Positions 1 through 9,260 are shown, numbered from the stretch's first letter. The stretch is DNA of 40,482 bases from Bacillota bacterium (GCA_030530285.1 JAUMVD010000014.1:1-40482); one strand, 5' to 3'. The notes: a model not told the origin generated them from the letters alone. Translations and numbers: made by a program.

Positions 1-55
1 TCAGCTGTGATATCATGAGTGCGTAAACCGCAATCAGTCAAAAGGAGCAAACGTC

Positions 56-1978
56 ATGAAAAAGAAACTGTTATCCGCTCTCATCTGTCTGGCGATGCTG
101 GCGCCATGCACCGCATTCGGTACCGAAGCGGCGGAACCTGCGGATATTCCGGATGCCGACCTTGCTGCCGAAGCGGCCGTAGACGAAACGGCAATGCCGG
201 AATCTACTCCGGCCATTGAGGATCTGGTGGTGGCCTTCAACAACAAAGGCAAGCTGACCACGTTGGACAGGATCGATGAAAACGCATACAACGGATTTCT
301 CTACTCCCTGAAGGACGATGCCGGCAGCCAGGATGTGGCCGAAATGGATGAAAACATCCTGTCCCTGGAAGAAGGCCGGTATGTTGAGCCGGTTGTGGAA
401 AATGAGATATACTCTGCCGATTCGCTGGAGACTATCGAAGAAGTCGCCGATCCTGAGAAAATTGATGTGATCGAGCCAAATTACATCAGTCATCTGGATC
501 TGTGGACCAAGGAAGGCAGCTATAATAAGAAGAACACGAAGAACTATGATCTGATCGATGTGGATCTGCTGTGGGATTACGGCATTACGGCCAGCTCCGT
601 CAAGGTGGCCGTGCTGGATTCCGGGACCGCCGGACTCAAGGGCGGCAAGGTCAAGCACCAGGATCTGAACTATAAGAAAATCCACCGCGCGCCTACCTAC
701 GCGTGGAAAAACGACTACTCAAATTACCGCTACAAGGCTTCTTACGGCAACGATGATCACGGGCACGGCACCTTCGTCGCCGGTGAGATCGCCGCCAGAA
801 AAGGCAACAAAAAAGGCGTCGTCGGTCTGGCCCCGGGGGTGGATATCATCTCCGTGAAAGTCGCCAATAAGGACGGCAGCCTTGACGACGCGGACATCAT
901 CTCCGGGCTGTATCAGGCAAAGACCATGGGCGCCCAGGTGGTCAACATGAGTTTCTCCAATCCAAACCAGTCTTCACTGGTAGAGGCTGCGGTCAATAAT
1001 CTGGCATCCAGCGGGATCATTCTGGTGGCCGCCGCGGGAAACAACGGCACCACGGCTTACTCCTACCCCGCCAGCTACAACAATGTATTGAGCGTCGGCG
1101 CTGTTGACGAAACCGGTAAGCGAACCGAGTATTCGCAGTACAACAATAAAGTGGACTGCACAGCGCCCGGAAACTACTACGGCCTGAGCCACAAGAAAAA
1201 GAACAAGTACCGCTACATGCAGGGAACCTCCATGGCGGCCCCTGTGGTCACCGCCTATGCGGCAATCATCAAATCCGTCAGACCGTCCTATACCATCAGC
1301 AACGTCAGGAGCATCCTCCAGACCACGTCCATAGATAAAGGCGCCAGCGGCAAGGACAATGAGTACGGATACGGCATCGTGAACTTCCGGAACATGTATC
1401 AAAAGATCTCCGGTACGACGCTTTATCCAAAAGCCGGAAGCGATATCGCCAAGATGATCCCTACCTACACGGCGCGGAACTACGTATACAACGGCTCTGC
1501 GAAGAGGCCGGCCTTCAGCCTGTCCTATTTGACCCTGAACCGGGACTACACGGTAGAGTATTCCAATAACGTGGATATCGGCACCGCCAAAATCACAGTC
1601 ACGGGCACCGGAAACTATACGGGAAAAATCGTGAAGACGTTCAAGATCGTACCGAAAAAGACATCCTTTACCGGCATCTCTTCCGGCAAGGGATGGATGA
1701 AGCTGTCCTGGGCCGCGCAGACTGACCATACCACAGGGTATCAGCTGCTCTGCTACTATACCGGCCCTAACGGCAGCAAAGAAAGGGTCAAGCGAGTCAA
1801 TGTCGCCTCCAACCAGACGACATCCAAGACCGTCAAGAAACTGAAACGAAACAAGATCTACTTCGTCTGGGTCAGAACGTACACCAAGGTCGGCAAGAAA
1901 AAATACTTCTCCGAAGTAAGCGACAATTATCATATCGTATTTGTCAACAAGTCGGGAGGCACCTACATTTATCAATGA
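56..1978 (+). CDS. Secreted subtilisin-like serine protease (peptidase S8)
   Basis: A predicted exported endopeptidase of 640 residues. Residues 1-22 form a signal peptide (KKK, then a hydrophobic stretch). An acidic pro-region of about 120 residues follows and ends near the IEPNY motif (about 139-143), as in I9-type propeptides. The S8 catalytic domain shows Asp188 (AVLDSG), His237 (HGTFVAG), oxyanion-hole Asn329 (AAGNNG) and Ser392 (GTSMAAP), so the triad is complete. After about residue 450 comes a beta-rich tail: one Ig-like repeat ending in a YTGKIVKTFKI motif, then a fibronectin-III-like module (about 545-625). No LPXTG anchor is seen, so release or non-covalent wall attachment is likely. 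AAAGGAGC sits 9 bases before the ATG. The stop overlaps the convergent VTT gene by 7 bases. The natural substrate is unknown. Confidence 0.93.
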   Translation: MKKKLLSALICLAMLAPCTAFGTEAAEPADIPDADLAAEAAVDETAMPESTPAIEDLVVAFNNKGKLTTLDRIDENAYNGFLYSLKDDAGSQDVAEMDENILSLEEGRYVEPVVENEIYSADSLETIEEVADPEKIDVIEPNYISHLDLWTKEGSYNKKNTKNYDLIDVDLLWDYGITASSVKVAVLDSGTAGLKGGKVKHQDLNYKKIHRAPTYAWKNDYSNYRYKASYGNDDHGHGTFVAGEIAARKGNKKGVVGLAPGVDIISVKVANKDGSLDDADIISGLYQAKTMGAQVVNMSFSNPNQSSLVEAAVNNLASSGIILVAAAGNNGTTAYSYPASYNNVLSVGAVDETGKRTEYSQYNNKVDCTAPGNYYGLSHKKKNKYRYMQGTSMAAPVVTAYAAIIKSVRPSYTISNVRSILQTTSIDKGASGKDNEYGYGIVNFRNMYQKISGTTLYPKAGSDIAKMIPTYTARNYVYNGSAKRPAFSLSYLTLNRDYTVEYSNNVDIGTAKITVTGTGNYTGKIVKTFKIVPKKTSFTGISSGKGWMKLSWAAQTDHTTGYQLLCYYTGPNGSKERVKRVNVASNQTTSKTVKKLKRNKIYFVWVRTYTKVGKKKYFSEVSDNYHIVFVNKSGGTYIYQ

Positions 1979-2718
1979 TCCTGCAAACCGCGTGAACGCA
2001 GGATGATCAAAGACGCCAGAGTCGCTGCGATTTCCAGCAGAATGATGGCAAATATCGCCGGTATGCTCAGATCGTCTATCTGCAATCCGGCGATGGTGTA
2101 GACCGCCATGTTCGGCAGCATCGCCAGGCAGCTGCCCGCCGCATACGGAATATACCTGAGCTTGCGTGCTCCCAGATACATGCTGCAAATATCGTAACTG
2201 ATGATGCGCATCATGCGCAGCAATATGGTGAAAATAAAATCATTGCCAACATAAACATCCGTAACCGCCTCGAGTTTCGGATGTTTTTTTTGCAGATCTT
2301 CGAGGGTTTTGCTCCCCTGTTTCTTTCCGATCAGATACGGCAGCGTCAGCATAACTGCGATGCCGCCCAGGTTTACCGCGATGGCCAGGGGCATGTCGAA
2401 CAAAATCCCGGATACCGTAAACAGGATCCCCGAGTAGAACACGATGGATAGACTCTTCAGCGCAAAGAGCGCCAGCATAACGAGAATTGCCGCTGCCACA
2501 TTGTGAGGCGTATAATGCAAAAACTCCCCGATCGTGACCTGATCTCTCACGGCAAAGGCAACGATAATGAGCGCCGCCCACATGGCCGCGCCCAGAACTT
2601 TCAGTCTGCTTTCTTTGATCCTCGCTATAATATTCGTTATCGTTTCGTTCATCATCAAGTCATCCTCAGATAGTGCGTCTGATGTCAGTTTATCATTATT
2701 TTTTGGTGATTTCACCAT
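1972..2718 (-). CDS. TVP38/TMEM64 (VTT/SNARE-associated domain) membrane protein
   Basis: A 248-residue integral membrane protein. A polar N-terminus of about 38 residues precedes hydrophobic segments near 41-58, 72-90, 95-120, 122-132, 190-208 and 218-238. The GXXF(T/S)...G...G pattern around ILFTVSGILFDMPLAIAVNLGG and the central loop ending in LLRMMRIISYD are typical of the VTT domain (the DedA/TVP38 superfamily, in which some members act as lipid scramblases or transporters). A GGGGGAT ribosome site lies just upstream of the ATG. Met22/Met23 are alternative starts. It is divergent from the peptide ABC operon, and its end overlaps the protease gene convergently. Specific function unknown. 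Confidence 0.85.
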   Translation of the reverse strand: MVKSPKNNDKLTSDALSEDDLMMNETITNIIARIKESRLKVLGAAMWAALIIVAFAVRDQVTIGEFLHYTPHNVAAAILVMLALFALKSLSIVFYSGILFTVSGILFDMPLAIAVNLGGIAVMLTLPYLIGKKQGSKTLEDLQKKHPKLEAVTDVYVGNDFIFTILLRMMRIISYDICSMYLGARKLRYIPYAAGSCLAMLPNMAVYTIAGLQIDDLSIPAIFAIILLEIAATLASLIILRSRGLQDH

Positions 2719-2738
2719 TTTTTATCCCCCATGGAGGC

Positions 2739-2767
2739 TTGCGGGGGGAAATGATAGCGGTTAAAAT
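2739..2767 (+). promoter_or_regulatory. Possible promoter of the peptide-type ABC operon
   Basis: TTGCGG (2739-2744), a 17-base spacer and TAAAAT (2762-2767) lie in the 94-base divergent gap, 45 bases before the substrate-binding protein start. The -35 is a poor match. The -35 also sits in a C5/G5 inverted repeat (2726-2748) that contains the Shine-Dalgarno of the divergent VTT gene. Confidence 0.35.
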
Positions 2768-2812
2768 GACCTAAACGCTTTATCAGAACAAAGAACCGAA
2801 AGGCAGCCTATC

Positions 2813-4369
2813 ATGAAAGACATGACGAAAAAACTCATCGCGCTGTGCGCGGCCGCAATGATGATCCTTTGCTTCACGGGCTGTGGCGGAAGCGACAGCA
2901 CTACAGCGGCAAATGACGGCAATACGCTGGTGTATGGAAGCAACGATTACACGAGGATCAATCCGGCAATCGACGAACACGGCGAGATTAACCTGTTGAT
3001 ATTCGACGGCCTGATGGGACACAACGAAAAGAACGAGGTCGTCCCTGCTTTGGCGGAGGACTATGACCTCGATGAAAGTACAAACACCTACACATTCCAC
3101 CTGCGGGAGGGTGTCAAGTGGCATGATGGAGAAGACTTTACCGCAGATGATGTAAAGTTCACCATCGAAGCGATCATGAATCCCGACAACGAGTCCGAGA
3201 TCTTCTCCAACTATGAAGACGTGGAAAACATCGAAGTGGAGGATGCGAACACCATCGCCTTCACGCTCAAAGAGCCAAATGTGGCGTTTCCGGAATACAT
3301 GACCATCGGCATCCTGCCGAAACATCTTCTGGAAGGCAAAGACATGCAGTCCGATGAATACTTCATGGCTCCCGTAGGTACGGGTCCTTACAAGCTGGAC
3401 TCCTGGGATGAGGGCCAGAGCATTACCCTCACGGCGAATGAGGATTACTGGGGCGGCGCGCCTAACATCGGCACGATCATCTTTAAGATCGTTCCGGACG
3501 ATAACGCAAAGGCCCTGCAGCTGGAATCCGGCGAACTCAACTTATCGCAGGTAACACCGAAGGACGCGGCGAACTTCCAGGATAAAGAAGGATTCGATGT
3601 TTACAAATTCAAGACATCCGATTACCGCGGCATCATGTACAACTTCAATAACCCGCTCTGGCAGGAAAACAAGGAACTGATCCATGCGTTTAACTGCGCG
3701 GTAGACAGAGACGCCATGGTCGAAAGCGTACTTCTGGGCGAAGGCATTCCTGCATATGGACCTCTGGCCAGAAACGAATATAACGACGACAGTATCAAGC
3801 AGGAATCCTATGATCCCGCTAAAGCCAAGTCGATCATCGAGGAAAACGGCTGGTCATTAGGTGATGACGGTGTCTACGAAAAGGACGGCAAGAAACTCAG
3901 CTTCACCATCAATTGCAAAGAAGGCGATCAGGTAAGAGCTGATCTGGCTGCCATCGCCTGCCAAAACCTGCAGGACATCGGCGTTGACGCCAAGTATGAG
4001 GTCAAGTCGGAAATCGACTGGGAAGGCCAGGAAGCTTTCCTCATCGGATGGGGAAGCCCGTTTGACGCAGACGATCACACCTATAAGGTTTTCGGTACAG
4101 ATAAAGGCAACAATTACAGCGCCTACAGCGACGAAAAGGTAGATGAAGCGCTCACGAAGGCCCGACAGACCAGCGATAAAGCTGAGAGACAGAAATATTA
4201 CTCTGCATTTCAGCAGGCCATGGTAGACGATCCGGCCTACACCTTCTTCTGCTACTGCGATGTGGATTATGTAAGTAACCTTCCAATAGAAGGAATCACT
4301 ACCGACACGATTCTGGGACATCACGGAGTTGGTATCTTCTGGAACGTGAAAGACTGGACCATAGAATAA
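2813..4369 (+). CDS. Peptide/nickel-type ABC transporter substrate-binding lipoprotein (SBP_bac_5)
   Basis: The extracellular solute-binding protein of an Opp/Dpp/Nik-family importer, 518 residues, normal for family 5. The signal ends in a lipobox (FTGC) with Cys24 as the lipidated residue, followed by a short Gly/Ser/Thr linker. Family landmarks include HLREGVKWHDGEDFTADDV (about 100-118) and NEDYWGGAP (about 219-227). AAAGG lies 10 bases before the ATG; Met4 is an alternative start. It is the first gene of a four-gene operon (binding protein, fused ATPase, two permeases). The ligand cannot be read from sequence: oligopeptides, nickel chelates and other small ligands are all bound by this family. 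Confidence 0.92.
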   Translation: MKDMTKKLIALCAAAMMILCFTGCGGSDSTTAANDGNTLVYGSNDYTRINPAIDEHGEINLLIFDGLMGHNEKNEVVPALAEDYDLDESTNTYTFHLREGVKWHDGEDFTADDVKFTIEAIMNPDNESEIFSNYEDVENIEVEDANTIAFTLKEPNVAFPEYMTIGILPKHLLEGKDMQSDEYFMAPVGTGPYKLDSWDEGQSITLTANEDYWGGAPNIGTIIFKIVPDDNAKALQLESGELNLSQVTPKDAANFQDKEGFDVYKFKTSDYRGIMYNFNNPLWQENKELIHAFNCAVDRDAMVESVLLGEGIPAYGPLARNEYNDDSIKQESYDPAKAKSIIEENGWSLGDDGVYEKDGKKLSFTINCKEGDQVRADLAAIACQNLQDIGVDAKYEVKSEIDWEGQEAFLIGWGSPFDADDHTYKVFGTDKGNNYSAYSDEKVDEALTKARQTSDKAERQKYYSAFQQAMVDDPAYTFFCYCDVDYVSNLPIEGITTDTILGHHGVGIFWNVKDWTIE

Positions 4370-4396
4370 AACTTTAACAATATAAAGCTTAAACCA

Positions 4397-6379
4397 TTGA
4401 CGAAAGAAATCCTGAGCATCAACAATCTCTCGGTAGTATTCAACACCGATGGAGAAAGAATATGTGCCCTGCGCGATCTCTCCCTGAACATGTATCGGGG
4501 AGAGATTCTTGCCGTGGTGGGAGAGTCCGGCTGTGGCAAAAGCGTCCTTTGTAAAACCATACTGGGACTGCTCCCTCGCATTGCGGAGATCACCTCTGGG
4601 AGCATCCGGGTCAACGGACGGGACACGGTCGGACTTTCTGATTCTGAGTACTCTTCGATCCGCGGGACGGATATCTCCATGGTCTTTCAGGATCCCATGA
4701 CATCGCTGGATCCAACGTATACCATCGGCGCCCAGATATCCGAATCCATCCGCATCCATGACAGGCAGCTGCCTGCAGACCAGGTAAGAGCAAATGCTGT
4801 GGCGCTCATGGAAACGGTAGGTATCGACCGGGCTTCCGAGCGCTATGACGCGTACCCGTGGATGTTCTCCGGCGGCATGAGGCAAAGAGCGGTTCTGGCC
4901 ATGGCCCTTTCTCAGGACCCGGATATCCTGATTGCAGATGAGCCCACAACGGCGCTGGATGTGACGATTCAGGCTGAGATTCTGGATCTTCTGATCAAAC
5001 TGAAAAACGAACGAAATATGGGCGTGCTGTTTATCACCCATGACCTGGGCGTTGTAGCCAGAGTAGCCGACCGGGTCGCCATCATGTACGCCGGCAAAAT
5101 CGTTGAAATCGGAACGGCCGGGGATATTTTTCATGCACCGGCGCACCCTTATACATGGGGACTTCTTCACGCTCTTCCGGCCTTTGCCAAAGACGGCCGG
5201 CTGTTTCCGATACCCGGAAATCCGCCGGTGATCCGGGAAGGGTTCAAAGGAGACGCTTTTGCTGTCAGAAACGAAAACGCCCTTGCCATCGATTATGAGG
5301 AAGAGCCGCCGTTATTTGCACTGAGCGATACCCACAAAGCCGCCACGTGGCTGGCAGATTCCCGGGCTCCGAAAATCGCGTTCCCGGACGCAGCGAGGGG
5401 CGCGGTAAGCGCAGCGGCAAAAGGCGCGGTTTCGCGTGTTGATGGTCCGGAATCTACTCCGGCCCAAATCCGGCGCCGGACTTCTGAGGCCGTCATCAAG
5501 GTCTGTAATCTGTCCCATCATTTCAGGCTGGGCAGGCGGGGAATCGTGAAGGCGGTCCAAAACGTTTCCTTCGATATCCGCAAAGGCGAGGTGTTCGCTC
5601 TGGTGGGGGAATCCGGCAGCGGCAAATCCACGCTGGCCAGATGCGTCATGGGACTGTATCAGCCTCTGAACGGCACGGTCCAATACAACGACAAATACAT
5701 TCCGGACAGGCGCCGCATCGGGTTTGTTTCACAGGACCCCGGCGCTGCGCTGAATCCTAAGATGACGGTCCGCGATATCATCGCGGAGCCTTTGCAGATA
5801 CAAGGTCTGATCAAAGAGCGCGCGGCTCTCGATGCGCATATCGCTGGCCTTCTGCGTGAAGTGAATCTCGATGAACGCTATATGGACCGATATCCCCCGG
5901 AGTTGTCCGGCGGCCAGAAACAGAGGGTCAATATCGCCAGAGCTTACGGCATGGATCCGGGGCTTTTGGTGGCGGATGAACCTCTAGCTTCTCTGGACGT
6001 CTCAATACAGGCGCAAATCGTAGAAGTATTCGCGGATTTGCGTGACAAGCACGACACTGCCATGCTGTTTATCGCTCACGATCTGTCTATGGTGAAGTTC
6101 ATCAGCGACAGAGTCGGCGTGATGTACAGGGGCCGTCTCGTGGAACTGGCTCCTGCCGCGGAGCTGTTTGCGCGGCCGCTTCATCCATATACCAGATCCC
6201 TGCTTTCGGCGGTGCCCGTGCCAGATCCGGATCAGGCCGGAGCGCAGTCCGCTGCGCAGGTCAGGGCCCAGTCCGCTACGCAGGTCAATGTGCAGTCTTC
6301 TGCGCAGTCCTCGGATGAGGCTCTTTCGTGGACGGAAGTCTCCGAAGGGCATTTTGTTTTGGGAGGTGATCGGCTATGA
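4397..6379 (+). CDS. Fused twin ATPase of a peptide/nickel-type ABC importer (DppD-DppF-like)
   Basis: One 660-residue chain carries both nucleotide-binding domains that are usually separate DppD/OppD and DppF/OppF subunits. Domain 1 (about 3-260): Walker A GESGCGKS at 42-49, signature FSGGMRQR, Walker B ILIADEP, switch ITHD, then the C-terminal HPYT segment. A linker of about 90 residues (270-362) is Ala/Arg/Pro-rich. Domain 2 (about 365-605): Walker A GESGSGKST at 404-412, LSGGQKQR, LLVADEP, IAHD. The start is TTG, because no ATG precedes the first beta-strand (EILSINNLSV); the ribosome site is weak. Near the C-terminus three 8-residue Ala/Gln/Ser repeats occur (616-639). The last 4 bases overlap the permease start. 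Confidence 0.92.
   Translation: MTKEILSINNLSVVFNTDGERICALRDLSLNMYRGEILAVVGESGCGKSVLCKTILGLLPRIAEITSGSIRVNGRDTVGLSDSEYSSIRGTDISMVFQDPMTSLDPTYTIGAQISESIRIHDRQLPADQVRANAVALMETVGIDRASERYDAYPWMFSGGMRQRAVLAMALSQDPDILIADEPTTALDVTIQAEILDLLIKLKNERNMGVLFITHDLGVVARVADRVAIMYAGKIVEIGTAGDIFHAPAHPYTWGLLHALPAFAKDGRLFPIPGNPPVIREGFKGDAFAVRNENALAIDYEEEPPLFALSDTHKAATWLADSRAPKIAFPDAARGAVSAAAKGAVSRVDGPESTPAQIRRRTSEAVIKVCNLSHHFRLGRRGIVKAVQNVSFDIRKGEVFALVGESGSGKSTLARCVMGLYQPLNGTVQYNDKYIPDRRRIGFVSQDPGAALNPKMTVRDIIAEPLQIQGLIKERAALDAHIAGLLREVNLDERYMDRYPPELSGGQKQRVNIARAYGMDPGLLVADEPLASLDVSIQAQIVEVFADLRDKHDTAMLFIAHDLSMVKFISDRVGVMYRGRLVELAPAAELFARPLHPYTRSLLSAVPVPDPDQAGAQSAAQVRAQSATQVNVQSSAQSSDEALSWTEVSEGHFVLGGDRL
6242..6313 (+). 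repeat. Three tandem 24-bp units inside the fused ATPase gene
   Basis: Units at 6242-6265, 6266-6289 and 6290-6313 share the pattern G-GCAGTCCGCT-CGCAGGTC with drift in the third copy. They are in frame and encode AQSAAQVR, AQSATQVN and VQSSAQSS, which form a low-complexity tail just after domain 2. Confidence 0.8.
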
Positions 6380-7356
6380 AAAAGATCCTCCTGATCATTG
6401 TGTCCATCTTTGTCCTTTCGATGATTACCTTCGCCATGGCGAGGCTTGCTCCCGGCGATCCGCTGGTATCCTATTATGGAGACCGGGTCGAACGAATGAG
6501 CATGGAGGAACGGCAGCACGCCATCGAGAGATTGGGCCTTGACGGCTCGATCCCGGAACAGTATGTGGACTGGCTGAAGTCCGCTCTGCACGGCGACTTC
6601 GGCATTTCATTCAAGTATAAGCAGGACGTGATGACCGTCATTTCCGGCAGGCTGCTGAACACCCTGCTCCTTGGCGGCATCGGCTTTCTTTTGACCTTCG
6701 CCTTCGCGCTGCTGCTGGCGGTGCTATGCGCGTATAAAGAAAACACTCTGCTTGACCGGGTGATATGCAAGGTCGGCACGATCACCAGCTGCATCCCGGA
6801 GTTCTGGCTTTCCCTGGTGCTCATCCTCCTCTTTGGCGTGACGTGGCACCTGCTGCCGAGCAGCGGAGCCTACGCCCTGGGGATGTCCGGCAGCATAGCA
6901 AGCAGAGCCGTTCATCTGATATTGCCGCTTACTGTGGTGGTGCTCAGTCATCTGTGGTATTACGCATATATGCTTCGAAATAAACTGCTGGATGAAACCC
7001 GGCAGGAATATGTCCTTCTCGCCAGGGCCAAGGGCCTGAGGCGGCGTCAGGTCATGTGGAGGCACTGCGTCCGCAATCTGATCCCGACACTGATTTCGAT
7101 TATGGCGATTTCCGTCAACCACATCATCGAGGGTACGTATATTGTCGAGATGGTGTTCTCCTACCCCGGCATCGGCACCCTCTGTTTCGAAAGCGCCAAG
7201 TACCACGATTATAATATGCTGATGATTCTGGTGATCATCACCGGTGTGATCGTCATCGTCGGAAATGTTCTGGGGCAGGCGGTCAGTGAACATATTGACC
7301 GGAGGCTTGAAGCTCCCGGAGAACTGATGGAGGTGCAGGATGAAAGATCTGTTTAG
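6376..7356 (+). CDS. Peptide/nickel-type ABC permease (DppB/NikB-like)
   Basis: A membrane permease of 326 residues in the BPD_transp_1 family. The N-terminal region shows the usual first helix, then FAMARLAPGDPL and a Gly-rich external loop, followed by about five further helices. The EAA loop that contacts the ATPase is visible as LLARAKGLRRRQVMWRHCVRN (about 215-235). GGAGGTGAT precedes the ATG, and the start overlaps the ATPase stop by 4 bases (ATGA), indicating translational coupling. It would pair with the DppC-like protein in a heterodimeric channel. Confidence 0.92.
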   Translation: MKKILLIIVSIFVLSMITFAMARLAPGDPLVSYYGDRVERMSMEERQHAIERLGLDGSIPEQYVDWLKSALHGDFGISFKYKQDVMTVISGRLLNTLLLGGIGFLLTFAFALLLAVLCAYKENTLLDRVICKVGTITSCIPEFWLSLVLILLFGVTWHLLPSSGAYALGMSGSIASRAVHLILPLTVVVLSHLWYYAYMLRNKLLDETRQEYVLLARAKGLRRRQVMWRHCVRNLIPTLISIMAISVNHIIEGTYIVEMVFSYPGIGTLCFESAKYHDYNMLMILVIITGVIVIVGNVLGQAVSEHIDRRLEAPGELMEVQDERSV

Positions 7357-8227
7357 GGTCGTCGGGCCTGACTACGCTCCGTCAGGAGAAATCAGACTAA
7401 AAAAACGAAGCCGCCTGGATCGATTCCCGAAGGCAGCTTCTGTTATCCTGCTTCTGATTCTTATCGGCTGCGCAGGCTGCGACCTATTCGCCGGCGGAGA
7501 TCCGTCAAGAATGATGCTGGATCAGGTCAATACAGCCCCCGGTGCTGACCACTGGTTCGGCACCGACACTCTGGGCCGCGATATCTGGTCCCTCATCTGG
7601 CACGGAGGCAGGAAATCTCTGTTCATCGGCGCGTTGGCAACGCTGATCACCACCGTCATCGCGGTGATTTACGGTACGATCAGCGGGCTCGCCGGCAAGA
7701 CCGTCGATAGTCTTATGATGCGATTTACTGAGATACTGCTCAGCATCCCGTCCATATTGTTAGTGGTTTTCATGCAGGCGGTCATCGGCCAGCGCAATGT
7801 AGTCGGGATATCGATCATCATCGGCATCACCGGCTGGATGAGCATCGCCAAAATGGTGCGGACCGAAGTCCGTAAGATACGCCAGTCCGACTATGTCCTG
7901 ATCTCCCGGATGATGGGCGGAGGCTTTTTCCATGTGCTCAGAAAGCACCTGGCGCCTAATTTTATCAGCACCATCATGTTCATGGTCGTCATGAGTATTC
8001 GCTCCGCTATCGTATCCGAGTCCACCCTGAGCTTTCTGGGCATCGGCCTGCCGGTAGAGATCATCACATGGGGCAGCATGCTTTCACTCTCAGAAAAAGC
8101 GCTCCTGACCGGATCATGGTGGATCATTATGATCCCGGGAGTTTTCTTGGTGGTGACACTGCTCTGCATCACATCTCTGGGCGAATACGTCCGCGGGAGC
8201 AAAGCGACACCGCACGGAAATCTCTAA
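7340..8227 (+). CDS. Peptide/nickel-type ABC permease (DppC/NikC-like)
   Basis: The second permease, 295 residues. It has a cytoplasmic N-terminus, a first helix (about 34-52), then the family signature HWFGTDTLGRDIWS (about 71-84) and the EAA loop SRMMGGGFFHVLRKHLAPN (about 192-210). The start lies 17 bases inside the upstream permease gene, behind a GGAGG site. It is the last gene of the operon and ends 4 bases from the convergent HTH-Uma2 gene. No obvious terminator lies between them. Confidence 0.92.
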   Translation: MKDLFRVVGPDYAPSGEIRLKKRSRLDRFPKAASVILLLILIGCAGCDLFAGGDPSRMMLDQVNTAPGADHWFGTDTLGRDIWSLIWHGGRKSLFIGALATLITTVIAVIYGTISGLAGKTVDSLMMRFTEILLSIPSILLVVFMQAVIGQRNVVGISIIIGITGWMSIAKMVRTEVRKIRQSDYVLISRMMGGGFFHVLRKHLAPNFISTIMFMVVMSIRSAIVSESTLSFLGIGLPVEIITWGSMLSLSEKALLTGSWWIIMIPGVFLVVTLLCITSLGEYVRGSKATPHGNL

Positions 8228-8231
8228 CGCC

Positions 8232-9179
8232 TTACGCTTCTGTTATGCTTTTGATATAATCATCGATTTCCGCGAAGTCGATTTTCAGTGCGCCGTCAAA
8301 TATCGAAACCGGCACGGTATCTCGTATGCCATAGATGACCGACCGCTCATTTTCGAAGTCATTTACCAGCACCCTGCCGCCATCGTAATCAACGAACCAA
8401 AGCTCCCTGACGCCGGCATCCCGGTAGTCGTCCAGCTTCACGGTTCTGTCGTAGGCTGCCGTGGAAGGTGACAGGACCTCAATGATGAGATCCGGCGCCC
8501 CCTGGATCTTGCTCTCCTGCAGGATGCGCTTGTCGCACGCTACATAGATGTCCGGCTGAACACTGGTCAGGCTGTCCGGCATCAGTTCCACATCCACCGG
8601 TGAAACTCCTGCAACGCAGCTCCCTCCATTGGCTCTGATAAACGCTCTGATCACCGCGAAGAGTTCTCCGACGATTTGCTGATGCACCAGGGTTGGCGTT
8701 GCCAGAGCATAGATTCTCCCCCGCACGATCTCGACTCTGATATCATCGGGAAAGCACGCATAATCCTCACAGGTGTAACTTCCGTTTCTGGGATCCCTCA
8801 CCAGTTCGTCAAAGGTCATCTGCCGGAATCTGCTTTCACTTTTTGGTTCTGAAGGATATCTCGGATATATTTTACCGTTGATGATTTCAACGCTGGCATA
8901 TTCCGGGAAGGTATCGTAATCTTCTGTCGTATACGAATCGTCATCCACATCGTAGATAAACGGGAGCTCCCTGACCTCATATGCTCCCCCGAGGCCCCTG
9001 CCGGGCGGCTCCTGCGCAAAGGCCCTTTCAAGTCGCCGGAGCGTTTCGTATCTGGGACTCTTCACGTCCCCGCTGAAGATCTTTTTGACTGTGGCGATGG
9101 ATACCCCTGCCATGCGGGCAATCATCTCATAGGTGTATCCCATCTCTCTCTTTTTATCTCTCATGTCCTGAATATTCAT
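8232..9179 (-). CDS. HTH-Uma2 family protein (predicted nuclease fold)
   Basis: A 315-residue two-part protein. Residues 1-57 form an XRE-like helix-turn-helix (TYEMIARMAGVSIATVKKIFSG). Residues about 120-310 are a Uma2/DUF820 domain with a PD-(D/E)XK nuclease-like core: QPDIYV (Asp), LIIEVLSPST (Glu) and TVKLDDY (Lys). Between them a 24-residue segment occurs twice, at 82-105 and 134-157 (SYTxEDYxxFP...VEI-NGKIY), so the beginning of the Uma2 domain is duplicated. An AAAGGGG site precedes the ATG. Uma2 proteins are numerous in bacteria but few have a proven function. DNA binding and nuclease activity are inferences from fold. Confidence 0.85.
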   Translation of the reverse strand: MNIQDMRDKKREMGYTYEMIARMAGVSIATVKKIFSGDVKSPRYETLRRLERAFAQEPPGRGLGGAYEVRELPFIYDVDDDSYTTEDYDTFPEYASVEIINGKIYPRYPSEPKSESRFRQMTFDELVRDPRNGSYTCEDYACFPDDIRVEIVRGRIYALATPTLVHQQIVGELFAVIRAFIRANGGSCVAGVSPVDVELMPDSLTSVQPDIYVACDKRILQESKIQGAPDLIIEVLSPSTAAYDRTVKLDDYRDAGVRELWFVDYDGGRVLVNDFENERSVIYGIRDTVPVSIFDGALKIDFAEIDDYIKSITEA

Positions 9180-9213
9180 ATTCGGCCCCTTTCTTTATCC
9201 TTTTATTATACTT

Positions 9214-9242
9214 ATTTTATCCCATCGTGCATCCACTGTCAA
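9214..9242 (-). promoter_or_regulatory. Promoter of the HTH-Uma2 gene
   Basis: Reading the minus strand, a perfect TTGACA (9237-9242), a 17-base spacer and TAAAAT (9214-9219) lie 35 bases before the start codon. This is one of the best sigma-A-type matches in the window. Confidence 0.65.
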
Positions 9243-9260
9243 CATCCCGCGCAAGAAACG

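Noticed and set aside
1977..2004. ATCCTGC/GCAGGAT inverted repeat at the protease-VTT junction, as a terminator
   Set aside because: No T-run follows on either strand, and most of it is coding sequence of the VTT gene.
974..2188. 404-codon open frame on the minus strand opposite the protease gene
   Set aside because: It runs antisense to clear S8 protease motifs and the VTT gene end, has no family-like motifs, and is explained by codon bias of the opposite strand.
3857..5170. 437-codon open frame on the minus strand
   Set aside because: Antisense to the binding protein and fused ATPase, both with intact motifs. It spans their boundary without its own ribosome site or recognisable domain.
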